Shown piece after piece: positions 10,053 to 20,800 of a stretch of 64,000 bases of DNA. This DNA is from Spirosoma rhododendri. Its GTDB lineage: Bacteria; Bacteroidota; Bacteroidia; Cytophagales; Spirosomataceae. Below the pieces are notes generated by a model. It ran no database searches. It had not been told where the DNA came from and worked only from the letters and a program-made list of their open reading frames with translations. The stretch lies in NCBI RefSeq assembly GCF_012849055.1, contig NZ_CP051677.1:5595001-5659000 (forward strand). Reading direction: 5' to 3'. Made by a program: the position numbers and the translations under genes. How positions within the stretch are numbered: the stretch's first letter is position 1; every line of letters begins with the position of its first letter.

Positions 10053-12080
10053 ATGCTATCTACTACGATCCAGCTTTCGTTTGCGCGAATCCTGACTGGT
10101 GTTCTGTGTCTGCTCAGTTTTGTTTCGCTGGCGCAGCTAAACGCCGATACCGACGGGGGAAGCTTCTGCCGGGACGGGAAAGTCCGCGCGATGACCCGGC
10201 AGGCCAGCAACCCCAAAGCCCGGCTGGCGTATCCCGGCGACAACAATATCGACGTTAACTACTACGGACTGGATCTGAACCTAACGTACAGCCCCAAGTA
10301 CCTGCGCGGGGCGGTGACGGTTAAACTCAAGTGCACAGCCGCTTCGTTGTCCTCTTTTTTCCTCGATCTTAATTCAACAACGGGTTCTGCCGGTCAGGGG
10401 CTACGCGTCGATTCGGTGAAAGCCAATGGGCAAAAGCTGTTGTACCAGTTTACCCAGAGTCGGCTGACCATCACGCCCGCTCAGCCCCTGACAAACAGCC
10501 AGATTTACAGCGTTACGGTGTACTATCAGGGTGTGCCGAATGGGCAGGCGCAAAACAGTTTTTCGTTCAGCACGCACGAACGGACAAGCGACCCGGTGAT
10601 CTGGAGCCTGAGCGAGCCCTACGGTGCCCCCGACTGGTTTCCGTGCAAGGATACCCCCGCTGATAAAGCGGACTCATCGGACGTGCGTATCACGGCTCCC
10701 TCTATGTTCGTGTCCGTCTCGAACGGTACGCTCGTCAGTACGACGGTAAACAACAACGGTACAACGACTTATGCCTGGCGAAACCGTCACCCCATCGCGC
10801 AGTACCTGATCTCGATTGCGATGTCGAACTACACCCGCTACGACACGCCCTTCACCTACAACGGGCAGACTATGCCTGTTACGCACTACATCTATCCCGA
10901 AATCCTGTCGTCAGTCAAGGCTAATCTGGACCTGACGCCCACTATGCTGCAACTGTTTACAACCCGGTTTGGACCCTATCCTTTCCTGCGGGAAAAGTAC
11001 GGACACGCTCAGTTTACCCAGGGTAACGGTGGTATGGAGCACCAAACGATCAGTTCGATGGAAGCCGGTGCACTTATTCCCGCCGTCATTGCTCACGAGT
11101 TGGCCCATCAGTGGTTTGGCGACAAAATTACCTGTCGCGACTGGCAGAATATCTGGCTCAATGAAGGCTTTGCCTCCTACGCCGAAGCCGTTTATGCCGA
11201 GTCGGTGAGCGGGCAATCGGGCTATATGAGTACGATGGCCAGCTTTATGGCCCGCGCCCGAACGGCTACCGGCAGTATCTACGTGCAGGACATCAGCAAC
11301 TTCGGTAACATATTCAACGGTGCCCGCAGTTACGCCAAGGGAGCGGCCGTTCTCCACATGCTTCGGGGCATCGTTGGCGACGACACCTTTTTTCAGATTC
11401 TGCGCACCTACACTAGTACCCTGTCGCTGGCTTACCAAACCGCAGTTACAGAAGATTTTCAGGCCGTTGCGGAACAGGTATCTGGCCGGAAACTTGATTA
11501 CTTTTTCAAGCAGTGGATCTACGGCGAAGGCTACCCAACCTACCGTTACACGATTAACGGAATGCCAACCGCCCGAACCGTAACAGTACAGCTCGATCAG
11601 CGCAACTCCGTTTCGACCAACCCCGGTTCGTTTACCATGCCAGTCCAGCTTCGGGTACAGTCGGCAGCGGGCGACACGGTCGTTACCGTGCAGAACAACA
11701 CAGCGAGTCAGACGTTTACGCTGCCCGCCAAAGGAGCGGTTACGGGTATCGTGATCGATCCGGGCAACTGGATTCTGAAAGCAACGGAGTCCGGAAATGT
11801 CATCACCGCCATCGACGAGCCTGTGGGTACGCAGTTTTCTGTATACCCCAACCCCGTTTCGGAAAACCTGTCGATTCGGTTCTCAACGATCAGTACGGGA
11901 CCATTTTCGATTGGCCTGACAAGCCTTACCGGGCAATCCGGCCCTCGCCTGTCAGAAGCCGCGCTGCCCCCCGGCGAACACACCCGTCAGCTTTCGGTAA
12001 AGGGTCTGGCAGCGGGGCAGTACGTACTGACGCTCGAAACGGCATCGGGGCGGCAGAGTGAGGTAGTTTTGGTTCGATGA
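10053..12080 (+). CDS. Secreted M1-family zinc aminopeptidase with T9SS C-terminal sorting domain
   Basis: 675 aa from the ATG at 10053, chosen because it begins a clear signal peptide (LSFARILTGVLCLLSFVSLA); the longer open frame upstream overlaps the previous gene. Zinc site HELAH at residues 348-352 with the third ligand E371 in NEGFASYAE; the exopeptidase motif reads GGMEH (326-330) in place of GAMEN. The last ~80 residues start with VYPNP and end in a VVLVR strand, a type A T9SS sorting signal, so the enzyme is exported and probably shed or surface bound. Role: cleavage of N-terminal residues from peptides, likely nutritional. The VOC gene follows with an overlap. Confidence 0.93.
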   Translation: MLSTTIQLSFARILTGVLCLLSFVSLAQLNADTDGGSFCRDGKVRAMTRQASNPKARLAYPGDNNIDVNYYGLDLNLTYSPKYLRGAVTVKLKCTAASLSSFFLDLNSTTGSAGQGLRVDSVKANGQKLLYQFTQSRLTITPAQPLTNSQIYSVTVYYQGVPNGQAQNSFSFSTHERTSDPVIWSLSEPYGAPDWFPCKDTPADKADSSDVRITAPSMFVSVSNGTLVSTTVNNNGTTTYAWRNRHPIAQYLISIAMSNYTRYDTPFTYNGQTMPVTHYIYPEILSSVKANLDLTPTMLQLFTTRFGPYPFLREKYGHAQFTQGNGGMEHQTISSMEAGALIPAVIAHELAHQWFGDKITCRDWQNIWLNEGFASYAEAVYAESVSGQSGYMSTMASFMARARTATGSIYVQDISNFGNIFNGARSYAKGAAVLHMLRGIVGDDTFFQILRTYTSTLSLAYQTAVTEDFQAVAEQVSGRKLDYFFKQWIYGEGYPTYRYTINGMPTARTVTVQLDQRNSVSTNPGSFTMPVQLRVQSAAGDTVVTVQNNTASQTFTLPAKGAVTGIVIDPGNWILKATESGNVITAIDEPVGTQFSVYPNPVSENLSIRFSTISTGPFSIGLTSLTGQSGPRLSEAALPPGEHTRQLSVKGLAAGQYVLTLETASGRQSEVVLVR

Positions 12081-12541
12081 CCGCTTTTGGCCTCATGAAA
12101 CACCTTTTCTACGCCCTGTTATTGCTACCAGCACTCGCCATCGGGCAGGATAAGCTAGGCATCGTCCGTCATAATCACCTCGGCATTCACGTCAAAGATA
12201 TTCCGACGAGTGCGGCATTTTACCGCGACGTGATGGGCTTGAAACCAGCCCCCGTTCCCGACAATCTGAAAGCAACCCGCGCCTGGTTTGATCTGGGCAA
12301 CGGTCAGATGATTCACCTCCTCAACGGCCGTACCGCGCAAGTCAACCACGACCGCAACGGCAGTCATTACGCGCTGTATGTGGAAGATATCGCCAAATCG
12401 GAAGCGTACCTGAAGGCGAAACAGATTCCGTATCATCGACAGGTGCGCTTCGACGGGGTGGTACAACTTTACTTCTCCGACCCCGACGGGTACCTGTTTG
12501 AATTGAACCAGTCTCCACCGGCAAGCGATAAAGCACCCTGA
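12077..12541 (+). CDS. Secreted VOC (glyoxalase/bleomycin-resistance fold) protein
   Basis: 154 aa from 12077, where the ATG overlaps the upstream TGA, or 148 aa from 12095 (MKHLFYALLLLPALAIGQ), which gives a cleaner signal peptide and may be the true start. One VOC module follows: HNHLGIHVKDIPTSAAFYRD at the start, MIHLLN in the middle, HYALYVEDI, and FSDPDGYLFELNQ at the end, so the H and E metal ligands are present. Substrate unknown. A periplasmic VOC protein is less common than a cytosolic one. Probably co-transcribed with the aminopeptidase gene. Confidence 0.85.
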   Translation: MTAFGLMKHLFYALLLLPALAIGQDKLGIVRHNHLGIHVKDIPTSAAFYRDVMGLKPAPVPDNLKATRAWFDLGNGQMIHLLNGRTAQVNHDRNGSHYALYVEDIAKSEAYLKAKQIPYHRQVRFDGVVQLYFSDPDGYLFELNQSPPASDKAP

Positions 12542-12686
12542 GCACCCTGATTACGGACGCATTATTCTGCTGTTAATCAGACAGCTCGCTCCTGATTGCT
12601 TCAGTTCATATAACCCTTTTTTAATCGAAACTCAATTTTGCGGGTTATATACACCTGTATGCGCAGCCGTATCAATTGAGTTTTGT

Positions 12687-14288
12687 ATGTCGTCCTTTAT
12701 TCCAACTTCCACCGCTGAACCCGAACCGTTGTCAAACCTGTCGATCCCGGCACCGTTCGACACGCTCTGGAATCAACTACTTACGCACAGCACCGGCGGC
12801 CTTGTCGGACTGGTGGCAGTACGGCAGGGTGAAGAAGCCGACGCGCCGATCACTGACTTTCGCTACCAGTTTTTGAACGAGGTAGCCCGGCGCGACACGC
12901 GCGACCAGCAACCCGACTCGAAAGAGCCGATCATCGGCGCGCACTTGAGCGACTATTTCCCGTCGATTCGCCAGACAACACTCTGGAAAACATACCTGGA
13001 TGTGCTGGTAACGGGGCAGCCACGCCGTGTCGAGCAGCATTACCAGATCGGCAAGCGCGACATTCAGGTTACGCAATCGGTATCGCCGTTCGGATCCGAC
13101 GGTTTGCTACTGTCCTATACCGAACCCAGTGATTTGCAACAGCTTACCCGCAGACTGGCCCATCAGACTATTCTGCTCAATGGTGTTCTGAACTCATCGC
13201 CCAACGCTATACTGGTATTCGACGCCATCCGCGACGTGAATCAGGCCATCACGGATTTTCAGGTAACAATGACCAATCGGCAGGTTGCTCAGTTGGCTCA
13301 GCAACCCGACAGCCAGTTGTTGGGTCAGTTGCTGTCTGTCCTGTATCCGCTGAAGCCCGACCAGTTTGATCGGTTGTGCGAACTGGTCAGAACCGGGGGA
13401 AGCCTGGTCATCGATCGGTATGTTCAGCAGTACGCCCGCTGGTTATCCATATCGCTGACGACACTGAATGACGGTTTCGTGGCGACAGTACAGGACATCA
13501 GTGAAGACCGGCACATGCGCCGACAACTGGAGCAGACGGTTCATAGCCTGCACCAGTCGAACCAGAGTCTGGAGCAGTTTGCGTACATCGCCAGCCATGA
13601 CTTGCAGGAACCCCTCCGCAAAATCGTTTCGTTCAGCGACGTACTGAAAACGCAGTTTTCGGACGAGATGAACGACGCTGCCGCCGACCTCGTTCGCCGG
13701 ATGCAGCTGTCGGCCGGTCGGATGCGCGACCTGGTGAGTGACCTGTTGAACTACGCCCGTTTGTCGGGAACCCGCACGGCCTTCCGGGCTGTCAACCTGA
13801 ACCACATACTGGCGCAGGTAATGGATGATCTTGAGTTCAGCATCCACGATCAGCGGGCGCAGATTCAGATCGAGCCGCTGCCCACCGTACATGGCGACGC
13901 CGTGTTATTGCATCAGTTATTCCAGAACTTGGTAGCCAATGCCCTGAAGTTTCAGCCTGACTCACCGGAGGCCCCCGCCCCGACCATACAGATCAGCAGC
14001 CGGCTTACGTCGGCGGAGTCGGTACCCAACAGTTCACAGGAAGTAAATACCCCGCCCCAGTCCTACGTCTGGATTACGGTTACTGACAATGGCATCGGTT
14101 TTAACGAAAAATACCTGGGGCAGATTTTTACTATTTTTCAACGACTTCACGGACGTTCACACTATACCGGTACCGGTATGGGGCTCGCCATTTGCAGGAA
14201 AGTAGTTGATATCCACGGAGGGTGTATAACGGCCAATAGTGCCGAAGGCAAAGGAACAACGTTTCATATATACCTGCCTATAGCATAG
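12687..14288 (+). CDS. PAS-containing sensor histidine kinase
   Basis: 533 aa. No obvious transmembrane segments, so probably cytosolic. The N-terminal ~290 residues are PAS-like sensor sequence (two repeats likely). HisKA follows with phosphoacceptor H304 in YIASHDLQEPLRK. The ATPase domain has the N box LFQNLVANALKFQ, G1 VTDNGIGFNEKY and G2 TGTGMGLAICRKVVDIHGG, and ends close to the protein end with no receiver domain. No response regulator gene is adjacent, so it is an orphan kinase; the architecture resembles phytochrome-like/bacteriophytochrome-type soluble kinases of Bacteroidota. The signal is unknown. Confidence 0.92.
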   Translation: MSSFIPTSTAEPEPLSNLSIPAPFDTLWNQLLTHSTGGLVGLVAVRQGEEADAPITDFRYQFLNEVARRDTRDQQPDSKEPIIGAHLSDYFPSIRQTTLWKTYLDVLVTGQPRRVEQHYQIGKRDIQVTQSVSPFGSDGLLLSYTEPSDLQQLTRRLAHQTILLNGVLNSSPNAILVFDAIRDVNQAITDFQVTMTNRQVAQLAQQPDSQLLGQLLSVLYPLKPDQFDRLCELVRTGGSLVIDRYVQQYARWLSISLTTLNDGFVATVQDISEDRHMRRQLEQTVHSLHQSNQSLEQFAYIASHDLQEPLRKIVSFSDVLKTQFSDEMNDAAADLVRRMQLSAGRMRDLVSDLLNYARLSGTRTAFRAVNLNHILAQVMDDLEFSIHDQRAQIQIEPLPTVHGDAVLLHQLFQNLVANALKFQPDSPEAPAPTIQISSRLTSAESVPNSSQEVNTPPQSYVWITVTDNGIGFNEKYLGQIFTIFQRLHGRSHYTGTGMGLAICRKVVDIHGGCITANSAEGKGTTFHIYLPIA

Positions 14289-14439
14289 CCATTGCCTAAT
14301 ATATATAGCCTGCCTGCTAGATATTCAGCGATAGTTTCAACTTTTTGCCGTTACATGCGGTTTGCAATTCAGGTACGCAGATGAACCTATTGGTGGGCAA
14401 TCATCTAGCCTGCCGGGTGTCTTTCTCTCCGCTTAACGC

Positions 14440-15633
14440 ATGAACACAACTGGCTCAACGTCACCTTCCGTTGAAGGAAAACCTATTGCTAAGTCGCCGG
14501 TAAAGTCCGGTACATCATCGGTTAAACCCGTAACAGATCTTCTTTGCTTTTCGCACCTTCGCTGGAATTTCGTTTATCAGCGACCGCAACATCTGTTAAG
14601 CCGGGCTACGGCCAATTACCGGGTCTGGTTTCTGGAGGAACCCGTCTGGTCCGACACAACCCGTTTGAATCAGTACCAGCCCGTTGATGGGGTCACGGTG
14701 CTTACGCCAAACATTCCCCACCACACACCCGCCGACGAAGCCATCCGTTTACAGCGGCAATTGCTGGACGAATTCATCAATACAAACAACCTGAACAACT
14801 TTGTCGCCTGGTATTACACCCCTATGGCGCTGCTGTTCAGTGATCATATCAAACCCCGCCTGACCATTTACGACTGCATGGACGAACTGTCGGCGTTCTG
14901 GGGCGCTCCCCCGCAGTTATTGCAGCAGGAGCAGCGCCTGATCGACCGGTCGGCCATTGTTTTCACGGGCGGCATTAGTCTGTTTGAGGCCAAGCAAAAC
15001 CGGCACCCGCAGGTAATGGCTTTTCCGAGCAGTATTGACTTCAACCACTTCTCCACGGCCCGGCAGTCGTTGCCTGATCCCGCCGACCAGGCTTCTATCG
15101 CCCGGCCGCGCATTGGCTTCAGTGGCGTAATCGACGAACGGTTTGACTACGCACTGGTGACCAAACTGGCGGAGCAGCGCCCCGACTGGCAATTTGTGCT
15201 GATTGGCCCCATTGTCAAAATCGATCGGAAGCTACTGCCCAACGCGCCTAACGTGCATTATCCGGGCATGAAGAACTACAAAGACCTGCCTGCTTACTTC
15301 AGCAACTGGGACGTCGCGATTCTGCCGTTCGCCCTTAACGATTCGACCCGGTTTATCAGCCCGACCAAGACGCCCGAATACCTCGCGGCTGGTCTGCCGG
15401 TGGTGTCAACCCCGATTCGGGACGTGGTCAGAACCTACGGCAACGAAGATTTTGTGCAGATTGCGGATACCGCCGAAGCGTTTGGCAAAGCCATCGAACG
15501 GGCTCTGGCAGGGCGGCATCCCGAAAACTGGACGCAGATCGACAAGTTTCTGACCGAAAATTCGTGGGATCATACGTGGCAGGAAATGAACCGGCTGATC
15601 CTGGCTAACCTGAAAATGAACGTCGAGCAGTAG
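14440..15633 (+). CDS. GT4-like glycosyltransferase
   Basis: 397 aa. The start resembles a subset of glycosyltransferases beginning with a CFSHLRWNFVYQRPQHLLSR segment. The C-terminal half is a GT-B nucleotide-sugar-binding domain: RIGFSGVIDERFDY, VLIGPIVKID, HYPGMKNYKDLPAYFSNWDV and TKTPEYLAAGLPVVSTP, with the ExxxxxG-type donor-binding motif near the end. No membrane segments. Acceptor and donor sugar cannot be inferred. It stands alone and is closed by a structured terminator. Confidence 0.85.
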   Translation: MNTTGSTSPSVEGKPIAKSPVKSGTSSVKPVTDLLCFSHLRWNFVYQRPQHLLSRATANYRVWFLEEPVWSDTTRLNQYQPVDGVTVLTPNIPHHTPADEAIRLQRQLLDEFINTNNLNNFVAWYYTPMALLFSDHIKPRLTIYDCMDELSAFWGAPPQLLQQEQRLIDRSAIVFTGGISLFEAKQNRHPQVMAFPSSIDFNHFSTARQSLPDPADQASIARPRIGFSGVIDERFDYALVTKLAEQRPDWQFVLIGPIVKIDRKLLPNAPNVHYPGMKNYKDLPAYFSNWDVAILPFALNDSTRFISPTKTPEYLAAGLPVVSTPIRDVVRTYGNEDFVQIADTAEAFGKAIERALAGRHPENWTQIDKFLTENSWDHTWQEMNRLILANLKMNVEQ

Positions 15634-15654
15634 TCTCGATCTGATCAAGAAACG

Positions 15655-15706
15655 TGTCCGGTAATTGACAGGTCGCATGACTTGCCGATTGCCGGACATA
15701 TTTTTT
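15655..15706 (+). terminator. Terminator after the glycosyltransferase gene
   Basis: About 20-bp stem including G-U pairs between TGTCCGGTAATTGACAGGTC and the segment ending GCCGGACA, loop GCAT, then a TATTTTTT tail. It overlaps the last two bases of the convergent rqcH-like gene. Confidence 0.7.
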
Positions 15707-17348
15707 ACTCACCTTTCGGCACGACCATTACGACGCTTTCTTTCTCGATCAGCACTTGCCCTTCCGCCAGCCCTTTCGGCTTGCGCACAAATTTGCGGGG
15801 CGTAACCGTAACCGGACAAAGACTATCCGTACGGCGTCGCGAATACCAGGCTGCCAGTTCAGCCGCCCGCTCGATCACATTACGCGGAAACGATTTACCC
15901 GCCTGATACTTGATCAGCACGTGCGAACCGGGCACGTCGCGGGCATGTAGCCACAGGTCTTCTTTATACGCATAGCGCTGCGTCAGCAGATCGTTGTTAC
16001 GTGCGTTGCGACCAATCAGAATACGAAACCCATCCAGATTAACTTCCTTGAACAGTTGATCGACGGATAGATCATTCGTTCCGGTTTCGCCCGTAAGCCC
16101 CTGCTGCTTCACATACCGACGCAGCTCTTTCAGGCTGGTGATGCCAGCAAGCGCCTGTCGCTGCTCATCAATTTTCACCAGTTCTGCTTCCTGCGCCGTA
16201 GCCTGCGCGGTTAGGTGTTCTTCTTCGATTTTCTCGTTTTTCGCCTTTCGATAGAAATTCTCCGCGTTTCGTTGCGGAGAGAAGTCAGGCTTTAGCTTCA
16301 ACGTCACCGGCTGATCGTGGTAAAAATCGTATAGCGATACCCGTTCCGGCGATCGCATACCGGGCGGCACCTCGATGTCGTGCAAATTGGCCATCAGAAT
16401 ATGCCCCATCTGCTCATGGCTCAGCCCTTCATCACGGCTCATCAATCGCTGCATCGCTGCATCGATCAGCGCATTGGCCCGCTTTTGCCGCTTATCCAGC
16501 AGTCGTAGCCAGGCTCCGCGCTCCTGCTCTATTGTGTTCTGCCCGTTGAACTGAGTAAAGAACTGGTTAGCCGCTTCAATAGGGTCAGTCGTTTCCCGCT
16601 GTATCTCCCCTACCGGTAGCAGACTCAATGTTGGCTGATGATGCCAGGCCGTCAGGTAGAACCGACCTTCATCAAGCCGAGTTAACGTCTCCTGAATCAG
16701 TGACCACCGATCGATGCCCTGTAATGGCCCACCGTTCTGAGTCATCAACCATTCATTCACAACCTTGCCAAACGTGGGGAACAGCGGCCGGTGGTCGAAT
16801 CCGTTGCGCACGTATGCTTCGTAGGATTGGTCGAGCACCCGGTTCAGTTGCGAGAGTTGCAACTCATAATCGGTTGCCAGCTTATGATTGAGGAGGTCAA
16901 TGACGGTGTCGCCATGAAAGGCCAGCAGATTGGGACGATTGCCGAAGAATTTAAAGACCAGTGTGTACTCGTTCTCCAGTTCAATAGCCAGGCAACGCTC
17001 ATTCAGGAATGAGTACACAGCTGTCACAACCCGGCCGGGCCGGTTCGCAGCTACCGTTTCCAGATCAGCATCATCTGGTACGTCGGCCTCGGTTAGCTTC
17101 TCAAACAGATCTACACTATTCTGGCGGGCCCTGCGCACTGATTCGGGGAAAAACAAGCCGGAAAAGTCGGGTCGTAGTGTGGCCTTGATGTAGAAGGGCC
17201 GGTAATAACTAAGCGGCCCTTTTGCTTCCGCAAACACCAGTACTACTTCATCACGATCCTGGCTGAAGCAGTCCATAAATCGTAATCCGACCAGTGGTTT
17301 GACCAGAGCAGGTGCGAGTTTCCGCAGGAAGTAATAGTTCGTATGCAT
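15705..17348 (-). CDS. rqcH: NFACT family protein, RqcH-like ribosome-associated quality-control factor
   Basis: 547 aa, close to the usual length. The N-terminus (NYYFLRKLAPALVKPLVG) starts an NFACT-N domain (about 1-230), a helical and coiled-coil middle follows (about 270-400), and the C-terminus is NFACT-R with DLWLHARDVPGSHVLIK and ERAAELAAWYS (about 440-510). RqcH binds 60S-like 50S subunits with stuck nascent chains and recruits tRNA-Ala to add C-terminal Ala tails; the family was first named for fibronectin binding. Single gene, convergent with the glycosyltransferase. The gene starts only about four bases after the predicted transcription start. Confidence 0.88.
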   Translation of the reverse strand: MHTNYYFLRKLAPALVKPLVGLRFMDCFSQDRDEVVLVFAEAKGPLSYYRPFYIKATLRPDFSGLFFPESVRRARQNSVDLFEKLTEADVPDDADLETVAANRPGRVVTAVYSFLNERCLAIELENEYTLVFKFFGNRPNLLAFHGDTVIDLLNHKLATDYELQLSQLNRVLDQSYEAYVRNGFDHRPLFPTFGKVVNEWLMTQNGGPLQGIDRWSLIQETLTRLDEGRFYLTAWHHQPTLSLLPVGEIQRETTDPIEAANQFFTQFNGQNTIEQERGAWLRLLDKRQKRANALIDAAMQRLMSRDEGLSHEQMGHILMANLHDIEVPPGMRSPERVSLYDFYHDQPVTLKLKPDFSPQRNAENFYRKAKNEKIEEEHLTAQATAQEAELVKIDEQRQALAGITSLKELRRYVKQQGLTGETGTNDLSVDQLFKEVNLDGFRILIGRNARNNDLLTQRYAYKEDLWLHARDVPGSHVLIKYQAGKSFPRNVIERAAELAAWYSRRRTDSLCPVTVTPRKFVRKPKGLAEGQVLIEKESVVMVVPKGE

Positions 17349-17845
17349 GGAACGACAAAGGTAACGACCGTTCGCGTGGGCTTCTCAATCTATTGACGCT
17401 TCCTCGTCAGCGTCGCCTTTTTCCAAACGTAGAAATGGAGTCCGTTATATCGGGCTTTTTACACAGTTCTTAATTTTTTTTATAAAGTAAATATAACTAG
17501 TCACTCAAGGTGAGAAAACCAACGGCACATACTCCTGCAGCTGCGATTGAATTATTGATGGACATATAGTAGCAGGACGCGTCTAAAACGAATACCAACT
17601 GAACAAAATAAAGATTAAGTAGCAATTAATAGAACGCGCACACTAATACAGCTTAAAGTGCTTATTATCAGACAATTAACCCCTTGTAAGTGTGCCTTAT
17701 GACCGTTTTTTATAAAACCAGGTTCAAATAGTTAAATAATAATTGAGTGCTCATCTTGTATTATGCCAAAACAGCTATAATATTTGTACGAATAATACTA
17801 TTGGTATTACTCGTTAACCATCTTTAATCCTTTCCTACAACCTTT
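17349..17845. other. AT-rich intergenic region upstream of susC
   Basis: About 500 bases between divergent rqcH and susC genes. Only the rqcH-side promoter box is clear. The susC side is strongly AT-rich with TATAAT- and ATATTTG-like sequences around 17777-17789 and a short leader, but no site that I can assign firmly. No ORF, tRNA-like fold or repeat recognised. Confidence 0.4.
17356..17363 (-). promoter_or_regulatory. -7 promoter box of the rqcH-like gene
   Basis: CAAAGGTA on the plus strand reads TACCTTTG on the minus strand, a perfect TAnnTTTG -7 box, ending eight bases before the ATG. The transcript would be nearly leaderless. Confidence 0.55.
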
Positions 17846-20800
17846 ATGAGAACATCGTTCTACAGGTTGCTGCAAACCACATTCGTGGCTGCGGTTATGC
17901 TGTTGTGGAGTCTTCATGTCTCTGCGCAGGACCGTCGACTGACGGGTAAAATTACTGGTCCCGATGGTCCCGTTCCGGGCGCCAACGTCGTCCTGAAAGG
18001 TACCCAGACGGGTACGTCGACCGATGCAGAGGGTAATTACTCACTACCAATCCGGGGTACTAGCCCGGTTATCGTTATTTCTGCCATTGGTTTTAAAACT
18101 CAGGAATTACCGGTAGGCAATCGCACGACGGCAGACCTTCTGCTTGCTGAAGATGCAACGGCCCTCAGTGAAGTTGTCGTTACAGGTTACACCACGGAAA
18201 ACCGCCGGGACGTAACAGGAGCCGTAGCTACGGTAGCACCAGCTCAGCTGCGAGTTGTTCCATCGACCAACGTTGAGCAGCAGTTACAGGGCCGCGTTGC
18301 CGGTGTAACCGTTATCACCAACGGTCAGCCGGGCACGTCGAGCCAGGTACGTGTGCGGGGCTTTGGTTCGTTCGGTGGTAACCAGCCACTGTATGTTGTT
18401 GATGGAGTACCTACTCAGAACATCAGCTTCATTCCTCCCGATGATATTGAAAGCACAACGGTACTGAAAGATGCGGCTTCGGCATCTATCTACGGAGCGC
18501 GGGCTGCGTCGGGGGTTATTGTCATTACCACCAAGCGGGGTCAGCGCCGGGCGCAGAAACTGAGCGTTAGCTACGACGGCTTGTACGGCGTAACCGACCC
18601 AGGTCACGGCCCAAAGTTCCTGAATCCACAGGAGCAGGCTGACTGGGCTTGGCAGGCTCGTAAGAACGACATCTACCAAGGTACCTACCCAACTAACGAC
18701 TTCAATGGCATCGCAAACGGGCAGTACGGTACAGGCTCAACCCCGGTTCTACCCGATTATCTGCTGGTCGGTACCCGCTCGGGGCTGTCAGCATCGCAGG
18801 TAGATCTATCTACCGAAGCGAGCAAGTACAACATCAACTCGACCAACGGCGCGATCTACAACGTCATTCCGGCTAACAAGCAGGGAACCGACTGGTACAA
18901 AGCTATCACACGGGTAGCTCCACTGACGCGTCATACACTGGGTTTTTCGGGTGGTACAGAATACAGCCGTTTCTATATCAGCCTGGGTATGCAGAATCAG
19001 CAGGGTATCGTTCTGAACAACAACTACTCGCGATACACGATACGGGCAAATACCGAGTTTGACCTGAGCAAGAAAATTCGCATCGGCGAAAACTTCCAGG
19101 TTGCCTATATCCGCAACGTAGGTGTGCTGGGTAGCGTAGGTAGCCAATTGGGTAATGGTACGAACAATAACTCAAGCACAGCTACGGACGAGAACGACGT
19201 ATTGACTGCCTTTCGTGTTGCTCCCATCATTCCGGTATATAACTCGTTTGGTGGCTACGCAGGTACAGCGGCTCCGGGCTTCAACAACCCGAACAACCCT
19301 GTAGCGAACCGGCAGGCACTGGCCAACAACGGTAACTTCAACATCTACGGGTTTGGCAATGCGTACATCGAATACGACGTTATTCCCAACCTGACGCTGC
19401 GTAGCAGCATCGGCGGTAACTACTACTCGGGCTACTCTAATAGCTATGGCCGGGTACAGTACGAAAACTCGGAGAACAACACGACCTATACGTACAACGA
19501 AGGGTCAAGCTATGGTTTGTCCTGGACGTTTACCAACACGGCTAACTACAAGCAAACCTTTGGCAAGAGTGACCTGTCGGTACTTGCGGGTATCGAATCA
19601 CTGAACACGGGGCTTGGCCGGTTCGTTGGCGGGTCGGGTATCAATCCGTTCACCACCGACCCCAACTATGTAACGATCTCGACAACCACGCCGGGCGCGA
19701 CCCGCCAAACATACAGTGGCAACGGGTTGGGCAATAAGTTCTTCTCAATCTTCGGTCAGGCTCGGTACATCTACAACGAGAAGTATATCCTGACCGGCGT
19801 TGTCCGTCGTGATGGTTCGTCGCAGTTTGCTCCCAGCAACCGCTACGGGGTATTCCCGGCCGTATCGGCCGCGTGGCGCCTGTCGTCGGAGGAGTTTATG
19901 AAAAATATTCCATGGGTGTCAGACCTGAAAATTCGGGGTGGTTACGGTATCATGGGTAACTCCAACTATCTGAGCGCAACGAACCAGTACAACCTGTATG
20001 CGTCTAACGCTGGTAACGGTTACGACATCAGCGGTACCAACAACGCGGTCAACGCAGGCTTCTACCGGAGTCAGATTGGTAACCCCGATGCTAAGTGGGA
20101 GAGCAGCATCACGTCGAACATCGGTCTCGACGGGTCGTTCTTCAACAACAAACTGGAAGTTGTGCTCGACTTCTGGCGCAAAGATACTCGCGACCTGCTG
20201 TTCCAGCTCAGCCTGCCAGGCGTAGTTGGTACCCGTGCATCTGCTCCGTACTCGAACATTGCCAGTATGCGCAACCAGGGTATCGACCTGCTGGTTACTA
20301 ACCGTGGTAACATCGCTGGTGATCTTGGCTACGAAGTGACACTGACAGGCGGCTTCCTTCAAAACCAGATCACATCCCTGGCCCCCGGTGTCCCTTACTT
20401 TACAGCCGTAGGTAACAGTTCACAGCGTTTGAGCACGCCTGTTATTCGCAACGAGCCGGGTCATCCATTGTCGTCGTTCTACGGCTACAAAGTAATTGGC
20501 TTGTATAATAGCAAAGAAGAGGTAGCTAATGCGCCGACAACGCCAGATAATAGCGGAGCCCCGGGCCGTTTCCGTTATGCTGATACGAACGGCGATGGTA
20601 AAATCGACGATAATGACCGGACCTATCTGGGCAGCCCAATCCCTAAATTCACCGGTAGTATCACACTGTCGCTGAAATATAAAGGCTTCGATCTGAACAC
20701 GAACCTGTACACCTCACTGGGCAGTCAGATTTTTAACTACTCGAGATGGTATACGAATTTCTATCCGTCGTTCACGGGTGCTGCGGTATCGGCCCGCGTA